Source of the DNA: Bacillota bacterium
GTDB taxonomy: Bacteria > Bacillota > Clostridia > Clostridiales > Clostridiaceae
Assembly (NCBI GenBank): GCA_023445445.1
Contig: JAEXLD010000081.1
Location: 19,819 to 83,818 of the forward strand
Reading direction: 5' to 3'
Length of the DNA stretch: 64,000 nt
Made by a program: the position numbers and the translations under genes. Positions 23,687 to 34,822 of the stretch are shown here, piece by piece. A model generated the notes under the pieces. That model was not told the DNA's origin. It ran no database searches and saw nothing but the letters and a program-made list of their open reading frames with translations. How positions within the stretch are numbered: the stretch's first letter is position 1; every line of letters begins with the position of its first letter.

Positions 23687-25831
23687 TTGAATATAAGATA
23701 TATTGAAATATTAAATTTATTAATTAATTCTAGAACTGATTTAAGTGTTGAAGATTTAGCCAATAAATTTGGAATTTCAAAAAGGATGATTAGATATGAT
23801 ATTGATGAAATTAATAGATATCTAAGGGAAAATAATATTTCTGAAATAGATAAAAAACCTAACTCTCCATTAAGATTTAACTTATCTAAAGAGGAAGAAG
23901 AAAAAGTGAAAAAGCTTATAAGCAATATAAATATGAAAAGCTATATTTTTTCTACAGAAGAAAGAGTTGGGATATTATTATATGAGTTACTAAGTTCAAA
24001 TAAAATTTATAACTATAATGAGTTTCAAGAAAAATTATCAATAAGTAAAACTACCTTAGTTAATGATATTAAAAAAGTTAAGGAATGGCTTAGTGAATAT
24101 AATATAGAAATAATAAAGGTTTCTAATAAAGGTTTTAAAATTAGTGGAGATGAAAATACCATTAGAAAGGCCATGATAAGCTTACTTATAGATAAAAGTA
24201 AGTATAATATTATCGAAACACTAGAAAAAATTTATAATAATGAAAATACTAGCATTTTAGGAGATATTAAAAATATAGACATAAATAAAAAGAATATGGG
24301 ATATATAAAGGAGCTAGTTAGAGAGTTAGAGAAAGATTTTGGAGTGTTTTCTGAAGAAGACTTTTTTAATTTAGTAATTGCATTATTTGTAATTATAAAT
24401 AGAGCTGGGAATCTACCAATTAATAAGGGAAATAAAAGCTTAAGTATAAATTATAAAAAGGAATATGAAGCAGCTTTAGAAATTTCCAATAAGATTAAAG
24501 ATAGGTATAATATTACCTTAGGAAAAGAAGAAGTTAATATTATTGCTAGCAAAATACTATCTGGAAGTAAAAATGAAGGAGATTTATTTGAATCGAAGGA
24601 TTATTTTGATGCTTGTTATATAGCTGGTAAGATAATGGACAACCTAAGATTAACCTTTGGAAATAATTTCAGAATGGATAATGCATTATTTGAAAGCTTT
24701 ATTAATCATCTAAAAAGTTTAATTTTTAGATTAAAATATAATGTTAAAAGTAAAAATCCAATTTTAGATACTATTATAAATAACTATAAAAATGAATTTA
24801 AATTAGTAAAGGAAGCAACAAATTTTATTAAAGATAAATTTAACTGTATATTAAGTGATGATGAAATTGGATATATAGTTATGTATATTGAAGCCACTAT
24901 AGAAAAAAATAAAAAGGATGAAATAATAAAAAGTAAAAATATTATTATAGCTTGTTCAGCGGGTTTTGCCACAGGAAGATTATTAGAAGCTAAGATAAAG
25001 GGGAGTTTTGATGTTAATGTAGTTGGAGTTACTTCTATACATAATATAAGTAGTTTATTAAAAGGAAAAGAAAAAATAGATTATATAATTTCACCAGTGG
25101 ATATAAATGAAAATTATAATATACCTATAATAAAAGTATCTCCAATTTTGAATAATGAGGATAGAGGAGAATTAGCAAGACATTTATCTTTAAAAAATAT
25201 AAATGATAATAATTTAAGTCTTCAAGACAAGGGAGAAAATATAGACAAGTTAAAAAGTGTAGATAGTGAAGAAGTCAATATAGATGAAATTATAAGTATT
25301 ATAGAAAGAAATGCAAAGATTTTAGATAATAAAAAATTAAAGGAAGAATTAACTTTTTATTTTAATAAAAGAAATAGTGATAAAATTATTGATTTAAGAA
25401 AATATATTTATGAAGATAATATTCAATTAAATTTAGTAGCAGATAATTGGGAAGAGGCAATAAGACTTAGTGCCATGCCACTGTTAATAAACAAGTCTAT
25501 AACTGAAGAATATATAGATGCCATGATAGATAATATAAATGATTTAGGTGCATATATAGTGGTAGATGATGGAATAGCCATCCCTCATGCAAGACCTGAT
25601 AATTATGTTAAAAGCTTTGGAATTACTATTAATACTTTTATCAATCCAATTACTATAGGTGACCATAATAATATAAGGATATTTATAACTATAGCTAGCA
25701 CAAATAATGAAGATCATATTGAACTAATAACTCAAATAATGAAACTAATAGACGAAGAAGGCTTTATAGATATGTTAAATAGAAAGGATGTTAGCAAGAA
25801 AGAAATATTAAAAATAATAAATTGTAAATAA
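23687..25831 (+). CDS. PRD-containing BglG/MtlR-type transcriptional regulator
   Basis: A 714-residue PTS-controlled regulator. Order of domains: N-terminal helix-turn-helix (EDLANKFGISKRMIRYDI, about 20-40), a second Mga-like HTH (LSISKTTLVNDIKKVKEWL, about 117-140), two PRDs (about 200-410), a IIB-like domain with Cys in IIIACSAGFATGRLLEAK (about 421-500), and a IIA-like domain with His in IAIPHARPD (about 570-710). The DNA-binding N-terminus makes it an activator, not an RNA antiterminator. The TTG start has AGGAGG upstream. It probably controls the preceding PTS operon. Its last codons lie within a palindromic repeat. Confidence 0.9.
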   Translation: MNIRYIEILNLLINSRTDLSVEDLANKFGISKRMIRYDIDEINRYLRENNISEIDKKPNSPLRFNLSKEEEEKVKKLISNINMKSYIFSTEERVGILLYELLSSNKIYNYNEFQEKLSISKTTLVNDIKKVKEWLSEYNIEIIKVSNKGFKISGDENTIRKAMISLLIDKSKYNIIETLEKIYNNENTSILGDIKNIDINKKNMGYIKELVRELEKDFGVFSEEDFFNLVIALFVIINRAGNLPINKGNKSLSINYKKEYEAALEISNKIKDRYNITLGKEEVNIIASKILSGSKNEGDLFESKDYFDACYIAGKIMDNLRLTFGNNFRMDNALFESFINHLKSLIFRLKYNVKSKNPILDTIINNYKNEFKLVKEATNFIKDKFNCILSDDEIGYIVMYIEATIEKNKKDEIIKSKNIIIACSAGFATGRLLEAKIKGSFDVNVVGVTSIHNISSLLKGKEKIDYIISPVDINENYNIPIIKVSPILNNEDRGELARHLSLKNINDNNLSLQDKGENIDKLKSVDSEEVNIDEIISIIERNAKILDNKKLKEELTFYFNKRNSDKIIDLRKYIYEDNIQLNLVADNWEEAIRLSAMPLLINKSITEEYIDAMIDNINDLGAYIVVDDGIAIPHARPDNYVKSFGITINTFINPITIGDHNNIRIFITIASTNNEDHIELITQIMKLIDEEGFIDMLNRKDVSKKEILKIINCK

Positions 25832-25881
25832 ATGGACCCCAGGGGTGCTTTTACACCCCTGGGGTCCATTTATTTACAATT
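25820..25881. repeat. CCCC(A/T)GGGG palindrome, inverted doublet, upstream of the RAYT gene
   Basis: Perfect 28-base arms (25820-25847 and 25854-25881) around the loop CTTTTA. The left arm holds GTAAATAAATGGACCCC then AGGGGTG. The final codons and TAA of the PRD regulator are made from this element, so it has replaced or trimmed the original gene end. It lies 124 bases upstream of the transposase start. Confidence 0.92.
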
Positions 25882-26005
25882 AAAGAATAAAAACATAGAA
25901 TCAGTGAATAATTAATATATAAAATAAAAATTAAATTAAAAAATTTTATTATTAATTTGATTTCAAGGATAAGTGTTTAAAAACATAGAAAAGGGAGTTA
26001 TTCTT

Positions 26006-26587
26006 ATGGTTACACCTAGAAGGTTTTGGAGAGAGGGAACTATTTATCATGTGACAACTAGAGGAAATAGGAAGGAAGATATATTTAATGATAAATCAGA
26101 TTATAAAGTATACCTTGCAATGATAGAAGAAAATCTTAAATACTATAGTCAATTTAACTATAAATTACTTGAATATTGTTTAATGAAAAATCATGTTCAT
26201 TTACTTATAAAAACAGACACCTGGCCCTTATCTGATTTTATGAGAAGGCTAAATTCTAAATACACTCTATATTATAATAACAAATATAATTATGTAGGTC
26301 ATTTATTTCAGGGAAGATATTATTCACAAATAATAGAAAATAATGAACAATTATTAGAGGTAAGTAGATATATTCATTTAAATCCAGTAAGATCAAAAAT
26401 ATGTAATAACCCTAAAGATTATATATGGTCTAGCTATCATAATTACATAGTTAATAAAGAAAGTAAATTAATAAGTACTGAAGTTATATTAGACTTTTTT
26501 ATAAATAGAAGAAGGTATAGAGAGTTTGTAGAGCATGTACCAGGAGTAAAAGAATTTGATAGTAATGAATGGACAGGGAATATATAA
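26006..26587 (+). CDS. REP-associated tyrosine transposase (RAYT), Y1/HUH family
   Basis: A single-domain 193-residue Y1-type transposase. The HUH metal motif is His63-Val-His65 in MKNHVHLLI. The conserved start block is FWREGTIYHVTTRGNRKEDI. The candidate catalytic Tyr is Tyr105 or Tyr106 in LFQGRYYSQIIE. RYIHLNPVRS and YIWSSYHNY follow as in TnpA-REP proteins. The ATG at 26006 with AAGGGAG upstream is preferred over a GTG at 25973. No partner OrfB, terminal repeats or target duplication typical of an IS200 element are visible. CCCC(A/T)GGGG palindromes lie on both sides, one ending 124 bases before and one starting 8 bases after, as in REP/RAYT modules. Confidence 0.9.
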   Translation: MVTPRRFWREGTIYHVTTRGNRKEDIFNDKSDYKVYLAMIEENLKYYSQFNYKLLEYCLMKNHVHLLIKTDTWPLSDFMRRLNSKYTLYYNNKYNYVGHLFQGRYYSQIIENNEQLLEVSRYIHLNPVRSKICNNPKDYIWSSYHNYIVNKESKLISTEVILDFFINRRRYREFVEHVPGVKEFDSNEWTGNI

Positions 26588-26594
26588 GAATTCA

Positions 26595-26635
26595 ATTTCC
26601 AAATATTGTTCCCCTGGGGAACAATATTTGGAAAT
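26595..26635. repeat. CCCC(A/T)GGGG palindrome, single form, downstream of the RAYT gene
   Basis: Perfect 20-base arms meeting at a single central T (26615): ATTTCCAAATATTGTTCCCC and its complement. It begins 8 bases after the transposase stop. The copy at 36557-36596 is nearly the same sequence. Confidence 0.92.
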
Positions 26636-26756
26636 CTAAAAAAAGTCCTAATATATAAAGATAGTTAAAATATTATGTGAAAAATAAAAATAAATCTAAA
26701 AATATTAAAAGTTTAAATAAACATTTTTCTAAAATTTTTATAAGGGTATATGGTAC

Positions 26757-26785
26757 TATAAATATAGAAAATGTAAAGCATTACA
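26757..26785 (+). promoter_or_regulatory. candidate -10 and cre-like operator before the sugar ABC operon
   Basis: TATAAA (26757-26762) is followed by TGTAAAGCATTACA (26772-26785), a near-palindrome close in form to clostridial CcpA sites but with AGCA at the centre instead of the usual CG. Placed just after the -10, it would suit repression. No clear -35. Confidence 0.4.
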
Positions 26786-26830
26786 AAGGAACTTGATGTA
26801 TATAATAACATATTAATATGGAGGGATAAA

Positions 26831-28138
26831 ATGAGAATTAAAAAATTAACATCAATTATTATGGCAGCAGTATTAACCTTTGGACTTGTAGCTTGTGGAG
26901 AAAAATCATCAGACGGAGCAAATGAAAATAAGGGAAGTGAAAATAGTAAAAAAATTACTATTTGGGCTTGGGATGAGGCTTTCAACATTGTAGCAGCCAA
27001 TAAGGCAAAGGCAATATATCTAAAGGATAATCCTGATGCAGAAATTGAAGTAGTTACTATGGCCCAAGATGATATTGTAGCTAAACTAAATACAAGCTTA
27101 TCATCAGGTTCCTATGAAGGACTTCCTAATATTGTATTAATAGAAGATTATAAGATACAAGGATATTTAACTGCTTATAGTGATGAATTTGCAGATTTAT
27201 CTTCAGTAGTTAAAAAAGATGATTTTGCAGAATACAAAACAGGTGTTAACTATGTAGATGGAAAACTATATGGTATCCCATTTGATAGTGGAGTTGCAGC
27301 TACCTTCTATAGAACAGATTTAATTGAACAAGCTGGCTATACTAAAAAGGATATGGAAAACTTAACTTGGGATAAATATATTGAAATAGGTAAGGCAGTT
27401 AAAGCAAAAACTGGAATAGATATGATTACAATAGATCCAAGTGAACTAGGACCAATCAGAATGATGTTACAAAGTGCTGGCTCATGGTATACAGATGCTG
27501 ATGGCAAAGTTACTATAGGAAATAATGATACATTAAAGGATGCTATTAAGGTATATAAAGAGTTAAATGAAGCAGGTATTACAAAGCAAGTTGCTGATTG
27601 GGATCAATTTGTTGGTGCCTTTAATAAAGGTGAAGTTGCTTCAGTAATTACAGGGTGTTGGATTGCACCATCTATTAGAAAGGCAGAAGATCAAAATGGA
27701 AAATGGGCTGTAGCTGCATTTCCTAGAATGTCTATCAATAATAAATCAGTAGGAGCTTCATCAATTGGTGGTTCTGGATGGTATGCTCTTAAGAATGTTG
27801 GAAATACAGAAATGGCAGTAGATTTCTTAGGTAAAACCTTTGGTTCTAACGTAGATTTAATGAATGACTTAGCAGATTCAATAACTTTAGTTAGTACTTT
27901 AAATAAAGCAGCTGAAGCTCCTAATTATAAAAAAGGAAATGAATTCTTTGGTGGTCAAGAAATATTTGCAGATTTCGCTAAGTGGACAGGTGAAGTACCT
28001 TCAGTAAATTATGGTCTACACACATATGCAATTGAAGATATTATGACTGAAGCAATTCAAGCTATATTAGGTGGAGCAGATGTTGATGGAACTCTAGAGT
28101 CATATCAAAAACAAATTGAATCAGCAGTTGCTCAGTAA
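26831..28138 (+). CDS. sugar ABC transporter substrate-binding lipoprotein (CUT1, LacE-like)
   Basis: Extracellular solute-binding protein family 1, 435 residues. Lipobox LVAC with Cys22; a Ser/Asn/Gly-rich linker; then the mature domain starting KITIWAWDEAFNIVA. Family features include LYGIPFDSGVAATFYRTDL and GEVASVITGCWIAPSIR. GGAGGG precedes the ATG. Two permeases and a beta-galactosidase follow, so a lactose-like or other beta-galactoside ligand is the best inference. No ATPase gene is present; CUT1 systems in Firmicutes often borrow a shared MsmK-type ATPase. Confidence 0.9.
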   Translation: MRIKKLTSIIMAAVLTFGLVACGEKSSDGANENKGSENSKKITIWAWDEAFNIVAANKAKAIYLKDNPDAEIEVVTMAQDDIVAKLNTSLSSGSYEGLPNIVLIEDYKIQGYLTAYSDEFADLSSVVKKDDFAEYKTGVNYVDGKLYGIPFDSGVAATFYRTDLIEQAGYTKKDMENLTWDKYIEIGKAVKAKTGIDMITIDPSELGPIRMMLQSAGSWYTDADGKVTIGNNDTLKDAIKVYKELNEAGITKQVADWDQFVGAFNKGEVASVITGCWIAPSIRKAEDQNGKWAVAAFPRMSINNKSVGASSIGGSGWYALKNVGNTEMAVDFLGKTFGSNVDLMNDLADSITLVSTLNKAAEAPNYKKGNEFFGGQEIFADFAKWTGEVPSVNYGLHTYAIEDIMTEAIQAILGGADVDGTLESYQKQIESAVAQ

Positions 28139-28167
28139 AAAGTCTATAAATTTATAAATAATAAAAG

Positions 28168-28202
28168 TAGCTATTTATTAAAAGAAAATTAGTAAATAGC
28201 TA
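28168..28202 (+). promoter_or_regulatory. intercistronic hairpin after the binding-protein gene
   Basis: TAGCTATTTATTA and TAGTAAATAGCTA pair over 13 bases with one mismatch, without a T tract. It holds the same position as the hairpin after ytfQ and probably sets binding protein above permease levels. Confidence 0.55.
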
Positions 28203-28226
28203 TTTCTTGTATAAGGGGTGAGAAGT

Positions 28227-29111
28227 TTGAAAGTTAAATCATTAAAAAATAAATTAGATAGAAAAGCATGGCTATTTATCTTGCCAAGTTTAATATTAAT
28301 AACAGTACTTGTATTTTATCCTATGATTCAGGCTTTTATTATATCTCTAAAAAGTGGGATGGGTAATAATTTAAGCTTTACAGGGATAGATAATTATAAA
28401 AGGTTACTTACAGATTCAACCTTTAAAAAGGCATTATTTAATACATTAACATATCTAGTTATTCAAGTTCCAATTATGATAATTTTAGCTCTTTTAATTT
28501 CAGCATTATTAAATGATAAAAAGTTAAAAGCAAGAGGCTTCTTTAGAACAGCTATATTCCTACCTTGTGTTACTTCATTAGTAGCATATTCTATAATTTT
28601 TAAGAGTTTATTTGCTACAGATGGCTTTGTAAATGCACTTTTAATGAAAATTAATCTTATTGCAGAGCCAATTGCATGGATAACACATCCTATTTGGGCC
28701 AAGGTCCTTATAATCTTAGCAATAACATGGAGGTGGACAGGCTATAATATGGTTTTTTATTTAGCAGGAATGCAATCCATTGATGATTCAATATATGAGG
28801 CAGCAGAAATAGATGGAGCAAGTGCTTTTATGAGATTTAAAAGTATAACTCTTCCATTGTTAAAGCCAATAGTTTTATTTACAACTATTAACTCAACAAT
28901 AGGAACATTACAGTTATTTGATGAAACAGTAAATATAACCAATGGTGGTCCAGCTAATGCAACTATTACTATTTCTCAATATATATATAATTTATTATTT
29001 AAGTATTCACCGAACTTTGGATATGCTGCTGCAATTTCTTATGTAATAGTACTAATTATTGTGGTACTATCCTTTATTCAATTAAAAGCTGGAGGTGATA
29101 AAAATGAGTAA
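28227..29111 (+). CDS. sugar ABC permease (CUT1, MalF/LacF-like)
   Basis: A 294-residue permease with six helices. The EAA loop that contacts the ATPase is EAAEIDGASAFMRFKSITLP. The N-terminus (KAWLFILPSLILITVLVFYP) is typical. The TTG at 28227, six bases after AAGGGGTG, is preferred over an in-frame GTG at 28218 that overlaps that site. The end overlaps the next permease by 8 bases. Confidence 0.9.
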   Translation: MKVKSLKNKLDRKAWLFILPSLILITVLVFYPMIQAFIISLKSGMGNNLSFTGIDNYKRLLTDSTFKKALFNTLTYLVIQVPIMIILALLISALLNDKKLKARGFFRTAIFLPCVTSLVAYSIIFKSLFATDGFVNALLMKINLIAEPIAWITHPIWAKVLIILAITWRWTGYNMVFYLAGMQSIDDSIYEAAEIDGASAFMRFKSITLPLLKPIVLFTTINSTIGTLQLFDETVNITNGGPANATITISQYIYNLLFKYSPNFGYAAAISYVIVLIIVVLSFIQLKAGGDKNE

Positions 29112-29949
29112 AAAGTTTAGTATAATAAATATTATAAAGTATATTTTTTTAAGTATAGTATCTTTCATTTCTATTTTCCCATTTATATGGATGATAATTG
29201 CAACTACAAATAAATCTGTTGAAGTTACTAAGGGAACTTTGATTCCTGGAGGGTATTTTTTAGAGAATTTAAAGAATTTATTAGTTTCAGATTTAAAATA
29301 TACCTTAGCCTTTAAGAATTCATTAATAATTGCAATCTCCACAACTATATTAGCTATGTTTATTTCTTCCTTAGCTGGATATGCCTTTGAAGTATATAAA
29401 AGTAAAGCTAGAGATAGGATATTTAATTTTATATTACTATCAATGATGGTTCCTTTTGCAGCACTAATGGTACCTTTATTTAGATTATTTACTAGGATTA
29501 AAGCTTTTGGACCATTAAAAGCAATAGGGTTAAACACAAATGGATCTGTAATTATTATATCTATTGCCACAGCCTTTTTAATATTTTTCTTTAGGCAAAA
29601 CACCAAAAGTTTCCCTAAGGATTTAATTGAAGCTGCTAGGATAGATGGCCTTGGAGAAGTTGGTATTTTCTTTAGAATATATATACCAACAATGAAATCA
29701 AGCTATGCAGCTGCAATAATAGTTACATTTATGGCAAGTTGGAATAGCTATTTATGGCCACTTATCGCCTTACAATCTCAAGATAAAAGGACATTGCCTT
29801 TAGTAATATCAGCTTTAGGTTCATCATATACCCCAGATTATGGGATGATAATGACAGCAGTAGTTATAGCCACACTACCAACAGCTATAATATTCTTCTT
29901 AATGCAAAAGCATTTTGTAGCTGGAATGACAGGATCATTAAAGGGATAA
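29104..29949 (+). CDS. sugar ABC permease (CUT1, MalG/LacG-like)
   Basis: A 281-residue permease with six helices. The EAA loop is EAARIDGLGEVGIFFRIYIP, and FPFIWMIIATTNKS near the N-terminus is family-typical. GGAGGTG at 29091-29097 serves the ATG at 29104; a GTG at 29095 falls within that site and is rejected. It completes the importer with the binding protein and the LacF-like permease. A degenerate palindromic repeat begins right after its stop. Confidence 0.9.
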   Translation: MSKKFSIINIIKYIFLSIVSFISIFPFIWMIIATTNKSVEVTKGTLIPGGYFLENLKNLLVSDLKYTLAFKNSLIIAISTTILAMFISSLAGYAFEVYKSKARDRIFNFILLSMMVPFAALMVPLFRLFTRIKAFGPLKAIGLNTNGSVIIISIATAFLIFFFRQNTKSFPKDLIEAARIDGLGEVGIFFRIYIPTMKSSYAAAIIVTFMASWNSYLWPLIALQSQDKRTLPLVISALGSSYTPDYGMIMTAVVIATLPTAIIFFLMQKHFVAGMTGSLKG

Positions 29950-29976
29950 AATTGGAAAATAATTGGTCCCCAGGGG
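29950..29976. repeat. half copy of the CCCC(A/T)GGGG palindrome
   Basis: ATTGGAAAATAATTGGTCCCC then AGGGGA. The left half matches the family well; the right half decays after GGGGA. It abuts the stop of the LacG-like gene and lies before the lacZ ribosome binding site. Confidence 0.8.
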
Positions 29977-29993
29977 AATAAAAAATATATTAG

Positions 29994-33107
<3,114 letters not shown>

Positions 33108-33170
33108 TAGAGTAGGATAATCGGTAGTAAAAATTCTAATTGGGAAATTAAGTATTTAATGTAAAAAGAA

Positions 33171-33247
33171 GTTCCCATGGGGAAGGAAATATTTTCTGGG
33201 ATAATTTGTATGTAATGGAGAATATAGTTCCCCTGGGGAATTTTTAT
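33171..33247. repeat. two decayed CCCC(A/T)GGGG palindromes
   Basis: The lacZ-regulator gap holds GTTCCCATGGGGAAG (33171-33185), a degenerate core, and AATATAGTTCCCC-T-GGGGAA (about 33221-33240) followed by a T-rich end. The second shares the TTCCCC-T-GGGGAA centre with the copies at 26595 and 36557. Confidence 0.6.
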
Positions 33248-33262
33248 TAAGGGGGTGTTTAG

Positions 33263-34822
33263 ATGAAAAAAAATTATTGTAGAGTTTTAATTGTTGAAGA
33301 TGAATTTATAATGAGACAAGGTATGAAACATATGATTGAGTGGGAAAAAGAAGGCTTTACAATAGTTGGGGAAGCCACTAATGGTGAAGAAGCACTACAA
33401 TTAATTGAGGTTTTAAAACCTAATATAGTTATATCAGATATAGTTATGCCTATTTTAAATGGTGTTGATTTCTCAAAAGCAATTCAGAAAAAATATCCAG
33501 AAGTTCAAATAATAATTTTAAGCAGCTATGATAATTTTGAATATGTAAAAGACACACTTCTAAGTGGGGCTGTAGATTATATATTAAAGCCTACTATAAA
33601 TCAAGCTCAATTATTAGTTTCCTTAAATAAAGCTGTTAATAGAATCCCAGGATTAGAATTAATTAAAGATGAGGATATGTATTATAGCAATATAATTGAA
33701 AGATACATTCTTGGTTTTGAAGACAATATAGATAACAAAAGCTTTTTTAGTATTTTCCCTAATAGTTGCTTTAGACTCTTAGGAGTTAATATTAGACAAG
33801 CATCTGGGAAAAATAGAGAAATTGTTAGAGAAGTTAAAAGTGTAATTGAGGAGTATTTAATAAACCATAATTACTCCTTTATTAAGCTTATATTAAATGA
33901 AGAAAATTTATTATATTTAATTAATTATAGAATGAATGAAGAAAATAAAATTCTTAAGGATTTTGAAAAATATATAGAAAATAAAGTAATGCAAGAAAAT
34001 ATATTCTTTGTTATTACACCAAGGTTTAATAATTTAAATAATGTTAGAGAAATGTACAATAAAAAGGTTATACCATATTTCCCTCTAAAATTTTATTATA
34101 AAAATAAAATAGTACTAGATACAGAAAAGGCACCTTTGGAAGAAAAAATAGAGAAATTTGATTCAATTAAGTATGACAACTTATTGAAGAGAAAGGATTT
34201 TACTTATGCTATAGCTTTTATAAAAAATTATATTGATTTAGCTATATTGTCTAAAATGGATGAATATAAGCTTAAGAATTTAGTTAAAAACTTACTATAC
34301 AATTTAATTGTAAGTTTAGAAGCTTATGATTTAGAAGTAGAGGAGTTAAGACAAGGGTATTTTAAAAGTATAGATAAAATTCAGTACTTAGAGGAATTTA
34401 TAAGTGTTATTAATGGAATAGTATTAGAACTTAATGAATTTATAAATAAGAAGGTTAATTTAGAAGAGGATAGGATTAGTATAATTTTAGAATATATAGA
34501 GGAGCATTATGATAAGGCTTTAGACTTAAGTGATATAGCAAAAGCCTTTAATTTTAATTATTATTATTTATCTTATTATTTTAATAATCATTGTAAGGAA
34601 GGCTTTTCAGATTATTTAAATAGAATTAGGATAGAAAAAGCCTGTGAATTGTTAAAGGATAATAATTTATATGTGTCAGAAATAAGTTCAATGATTGGAT
34701 ATTCTGATCATAGTTATTTTTGTAGGGTATTTAAGAAAATAACAGGATATACACCAAGTAGATACAGAAGAATATCTTTGCAGGGAGTGATAGCAGGTGA
34801 TAAGGAAGCTGAAGCTAAATAG
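33263..34822 (+). CDS. YesN/AraC-type response regulator 2
   Basis: A 519-residue regulator. The receiver domain has DE at 13-14, phospho-acceptor Asp59 in VISDIVMP and Lys109 in YILKPT. A long middle region of about 270 residues has no recognised domain. The C-terminal AraC pair ends with GYSDHSYFCRVFKKITGYTP. AAGGGGGTG precedes the ATG. It overlaps the kinase gene downstream by 26 bases. By position it should control the sugar importer and lacZ. Confidence 0.92.
   Translation: MKKNYCRVLIVEDEFIMRQGMKHMIEWEKEGFTIVGEATNGEEALQLIEVLKPNIVISDIVMPILNGVDFSKAIQKKYPEVQIIILSSYDNFEYVKDTLLSGAVDYILKPTINQAQLLVSLNKAVNRIPGLELIKDEDMYYSNIIERYILGFEDNIDNKSFFSIFPNSCFRLLGVNIRQASGKNREIVREVKSVIEEYLINHNYSFIKLILNEENLLYLINYRMNEENKILKDFEKYIENKVMQENIFFVITPRFNNLNNVREMYNKKVIPYFPLKFYYKNKIVLDTEKAPLEEKIEKFDSIKYDNLLKRKDFTYAIAFIKNYIDLAILSKMDEYKLKNLVKNLLYNLIVSLEAYDLEVEELRQGYFKSIDKIQYLEEFISVINGIVLELNEFINKKVNLEEDRISIILEYIEEHYDKALDLSDIAKAFNFNYYYLSYYFNNHCKEGFSDYLNRIRIEKACELLKDNNLYVSEISSMIGYSDHSYFCRVFKKITGYTPSRYRRISLQGVIAGDKEAEAK

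Noticed and set aside
26006..26587. The transposase as part of an autonomous IS200/IS605 element.
   Set aside because: There is no TnpB-like gene, the protein has the longer conserved RAYT pattern, and the flanks are the dispersed palindromes and not element-specific ends.
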